A stretch of 6,450 nucleotides of DNA from JAQVWU01 sp964628455 (GTDB lineage Bacteria; Bacillota; Clostridia; Oscillospirales; CAG-272): positions 1-6,450 of the forward strand of contig CAZVPD010000192.1 of the NCBI GenBank assembly GCA_964628455.1, read 5' to 3'. The position numbers and the translations under genes are program-made. The notes beneath the pieces are model-generated. The model made no database searches. It saw only the letters and a list, made by a program, of their open reading frames with translations, and had not been told where the DNA came from. The stretch's first letter is position 1; the number at the start of each line of letters is the position of its first letter. This document shows positions 5,847-6,450 of the stretch, one piece after another.

Positions 5847-6151
5847 TTCAGCATCTGCTTGATCGCCGCTTTGGGCCTTACTCCGACCGCTTTATTGACC
5901 AGCTTGCCGTTTTTGACAACCGCAAGCATGGGAATGCTGGACACCTGAAAAGCCTGTGAAAGCTCGGGTTCTTCATCTACATTGACTTTGCAGATCTTGA
6001 CTCCCGGTGTTTCGGCCGCGATCTCGTCCACAACGGGAGAGAGCATTCTGCAGGGTCCGCACCAGTTTGCCCAGAAGTCGATAAGAACGGTCTTATCCGA
6101 ATTCATGACCTCTTGATTGAAATTGCTTTTCGTTAATTTTAATACAGACAT
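5837..6151 (-). CDS. trxA: Thioredoxin
   Basis: A complete thioredoxin of 104 residues, the usual size for a single-domain TrxA. The active site is WCGPC (Trp30, Cys31, Cys34), preceded by the conserved FWANW. The buried acid is Asp25 in LIDFWA, and the cis-proline is Pro74 in SSIPML. In the family these form the cytoplasmic dithiol reductase that reduces ribonucleotide reductase, peroxiredoxins and other proteins with electrons from thioredoxin reductase. There is no signal peptide. One extra cysteine (Cys54, in VKICKVNVDEE) lies outside the active site. AGGAG (6160-6164) eight bases before the ATG fixes the start. No thioredoxin reductase gene is adjacent. The gene has its own promoter at 6196-6224 and is probably monocistronic, with the hairpin at 5698-5732 downstream. 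Confidence 0.95.
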   Translation of the reverse strand: MSVLKLTKSNFNQEVMNSDKTVLIDFWANWCGPCRMLSPVVDEIAAETPGVKICKVNVDEEPELSQAFQVSSIPMLAVVKNGKLVNKAVGVRPKAAIKQMLNVS

Positions 6152-6195
6152 TTTCAGTTCTCCTTTTCGATGTATGTTTTTTATTTTATGTATCT

Positions 6196-6224
6196 ATTAT
6201 ACGGCATTTCGAAGTATATTTCAG
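6196..6224 (-). promoter_or_regulatory. Sigma-A-type promoter of trxA
   Basis: On the minus strand CTGAAA (6219-6224, four of six matches) and a perfect TATAAT (6196-6201) are separated by 17 bases. The start point would be near 6190, with a leader of about 38 bases. A 13-base palindrome overlaps the -35 hexamer. Confidence 0.7.
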
Positions 6225-6232
6225 TGACTGAA
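6220..6232. promoter_or_regulatory. Operator-like palindrome over the trxA -35 box
   Basis: TTCAGT (6220-6225) and ACTGAA (6227-6232) form perfect arms around one central G. Five of the six -35 bases lie within it. Its position fits a repressor or activator site controlling trxA. No specific regulator family can be named from the sequence, and the arms are short. Confidence 0.4.
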
Positions 6233-6371
6233 TTACAAAACTCCGAATTTTTTCAAAGTTTATTTCATATCGCGCGCAATCCCCGGGATCCTGAAAGCTC
6301 CGTTCCGGCATATGTATATTCTATACTCTTTTCGGACTTTTTTCGGTAACCCGGTCACGAAAGCAATATAA
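6233..6371. other. Non-coding stretch upstream of trxA with no recognised feature
   Basis: This AT-rich stretch lies between the trxA promoter region and the terminal repeat array. I find no supported gene on either strand: the only ATG frame of note (starting at 6311, 19 codons) has no ribosome binding site. No terminator, riboswitch or RNA gene is apparent. Confidence 0.5.
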
Positions 6372-6450
6372 AAACCGTCCCGGGGGACGGTTTAACGTCC
6401 CGGGGGACGGTTTAACGTCCCGGGGGACGGTTTAACGTCCCGGGGGACGG
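6372..6450. repeat. Tandem array of a 20-bp hairpin-forming unit, cut by the window end
   Basis: The unit CGTCCCGGGGGACGGTTTAA starts at 6376, 6396, 6416 and 6436, the last copy truncated after 15 bases. All visible copies are identical. Each contains CGTCCC and GGGACG arms and can fold on itself. The GGGACG of one unit can equally pair with the CGTCCC of the next across the loop GTTTAA. The first copy is preceded by AAAC, which extends its stem to AAACCGTCC/GGACGGTTT around a CGGG loop, much like a terminator. There are no variable spacers, so this is not a CRISPR array. Confidence 0.9.

Noticed and set aside
6376..6450. CRISPR array
   Set aside because: The units are directly adjacent with no variable spacers, and no cas gene is present.

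Overview
The window looks like a piece of a Firmicutes genome, probably a clostridial (Eubacteriales-type) anaerobe. The basis is an Lsa-type ABC-F protein, a DUF2680-type secreted protein, strong AGGAG ribosome binding sites, sigma-A promoters and Rho-independent terminators. Coding DNA is moderately GC-rich and gaps between genes are AT-rich. A run of ten N at 1369-1378 shows that this is a scaffolded draft assembly. No tRNA, rRNA, IS element or CRISPR array was seen.

Layout from left to right. Positions 1-330 (+) hold the C-terminal end of a MATE-type multidrug exporter. Only six bases further on, and convergent with it, is an Lsa-like ABC-F ribosome-protection gene (337-1801, -). The N run interrupts it exactly where the first Walker B motif should be, so the apparent frameshift there is an assembly artefact. 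A divergent intergenic region (1802-2012) carries the ABC-F promoter. It separates that gene from a complete GH116 (GBA2/DUF608-like) glycoside hydrolase of 852 residues (2013-4571, +), which ends with a terminator at 4627-4663.

The right third holds small genes. A DUF2680-type exported protein with a glycine-rich tail lies at 4825-5289 (+), behind a leader with nested inverted repeats, and is closed by a 15-bp terminator hairpin. A 55-residue precursor of an unrecognised secreted peptide lies at 5453-5620 (-) behind a promoter with two perfect consensus hexamers. A thioredoxin lies at 5837-6151 (-), with a palindrome over its -35 element. The window ends in a tandem array of a 20-bp, hairpin-forming unit (6372-6450) that runs off the edge.

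The genes do not form one operon: each is monocistronic or divergent/convergent to its neighbour, and most have their own visible signals. The MATE and ABC-F genes share a drug-resistance theme. The remainder is a mixture of sugar metabolism, exported small proteins and redox housekeeping. I see no clear new multi-gene system. The best candidates for something undescribed are the 55-residue secreted peptide and the terminal hairpin array.
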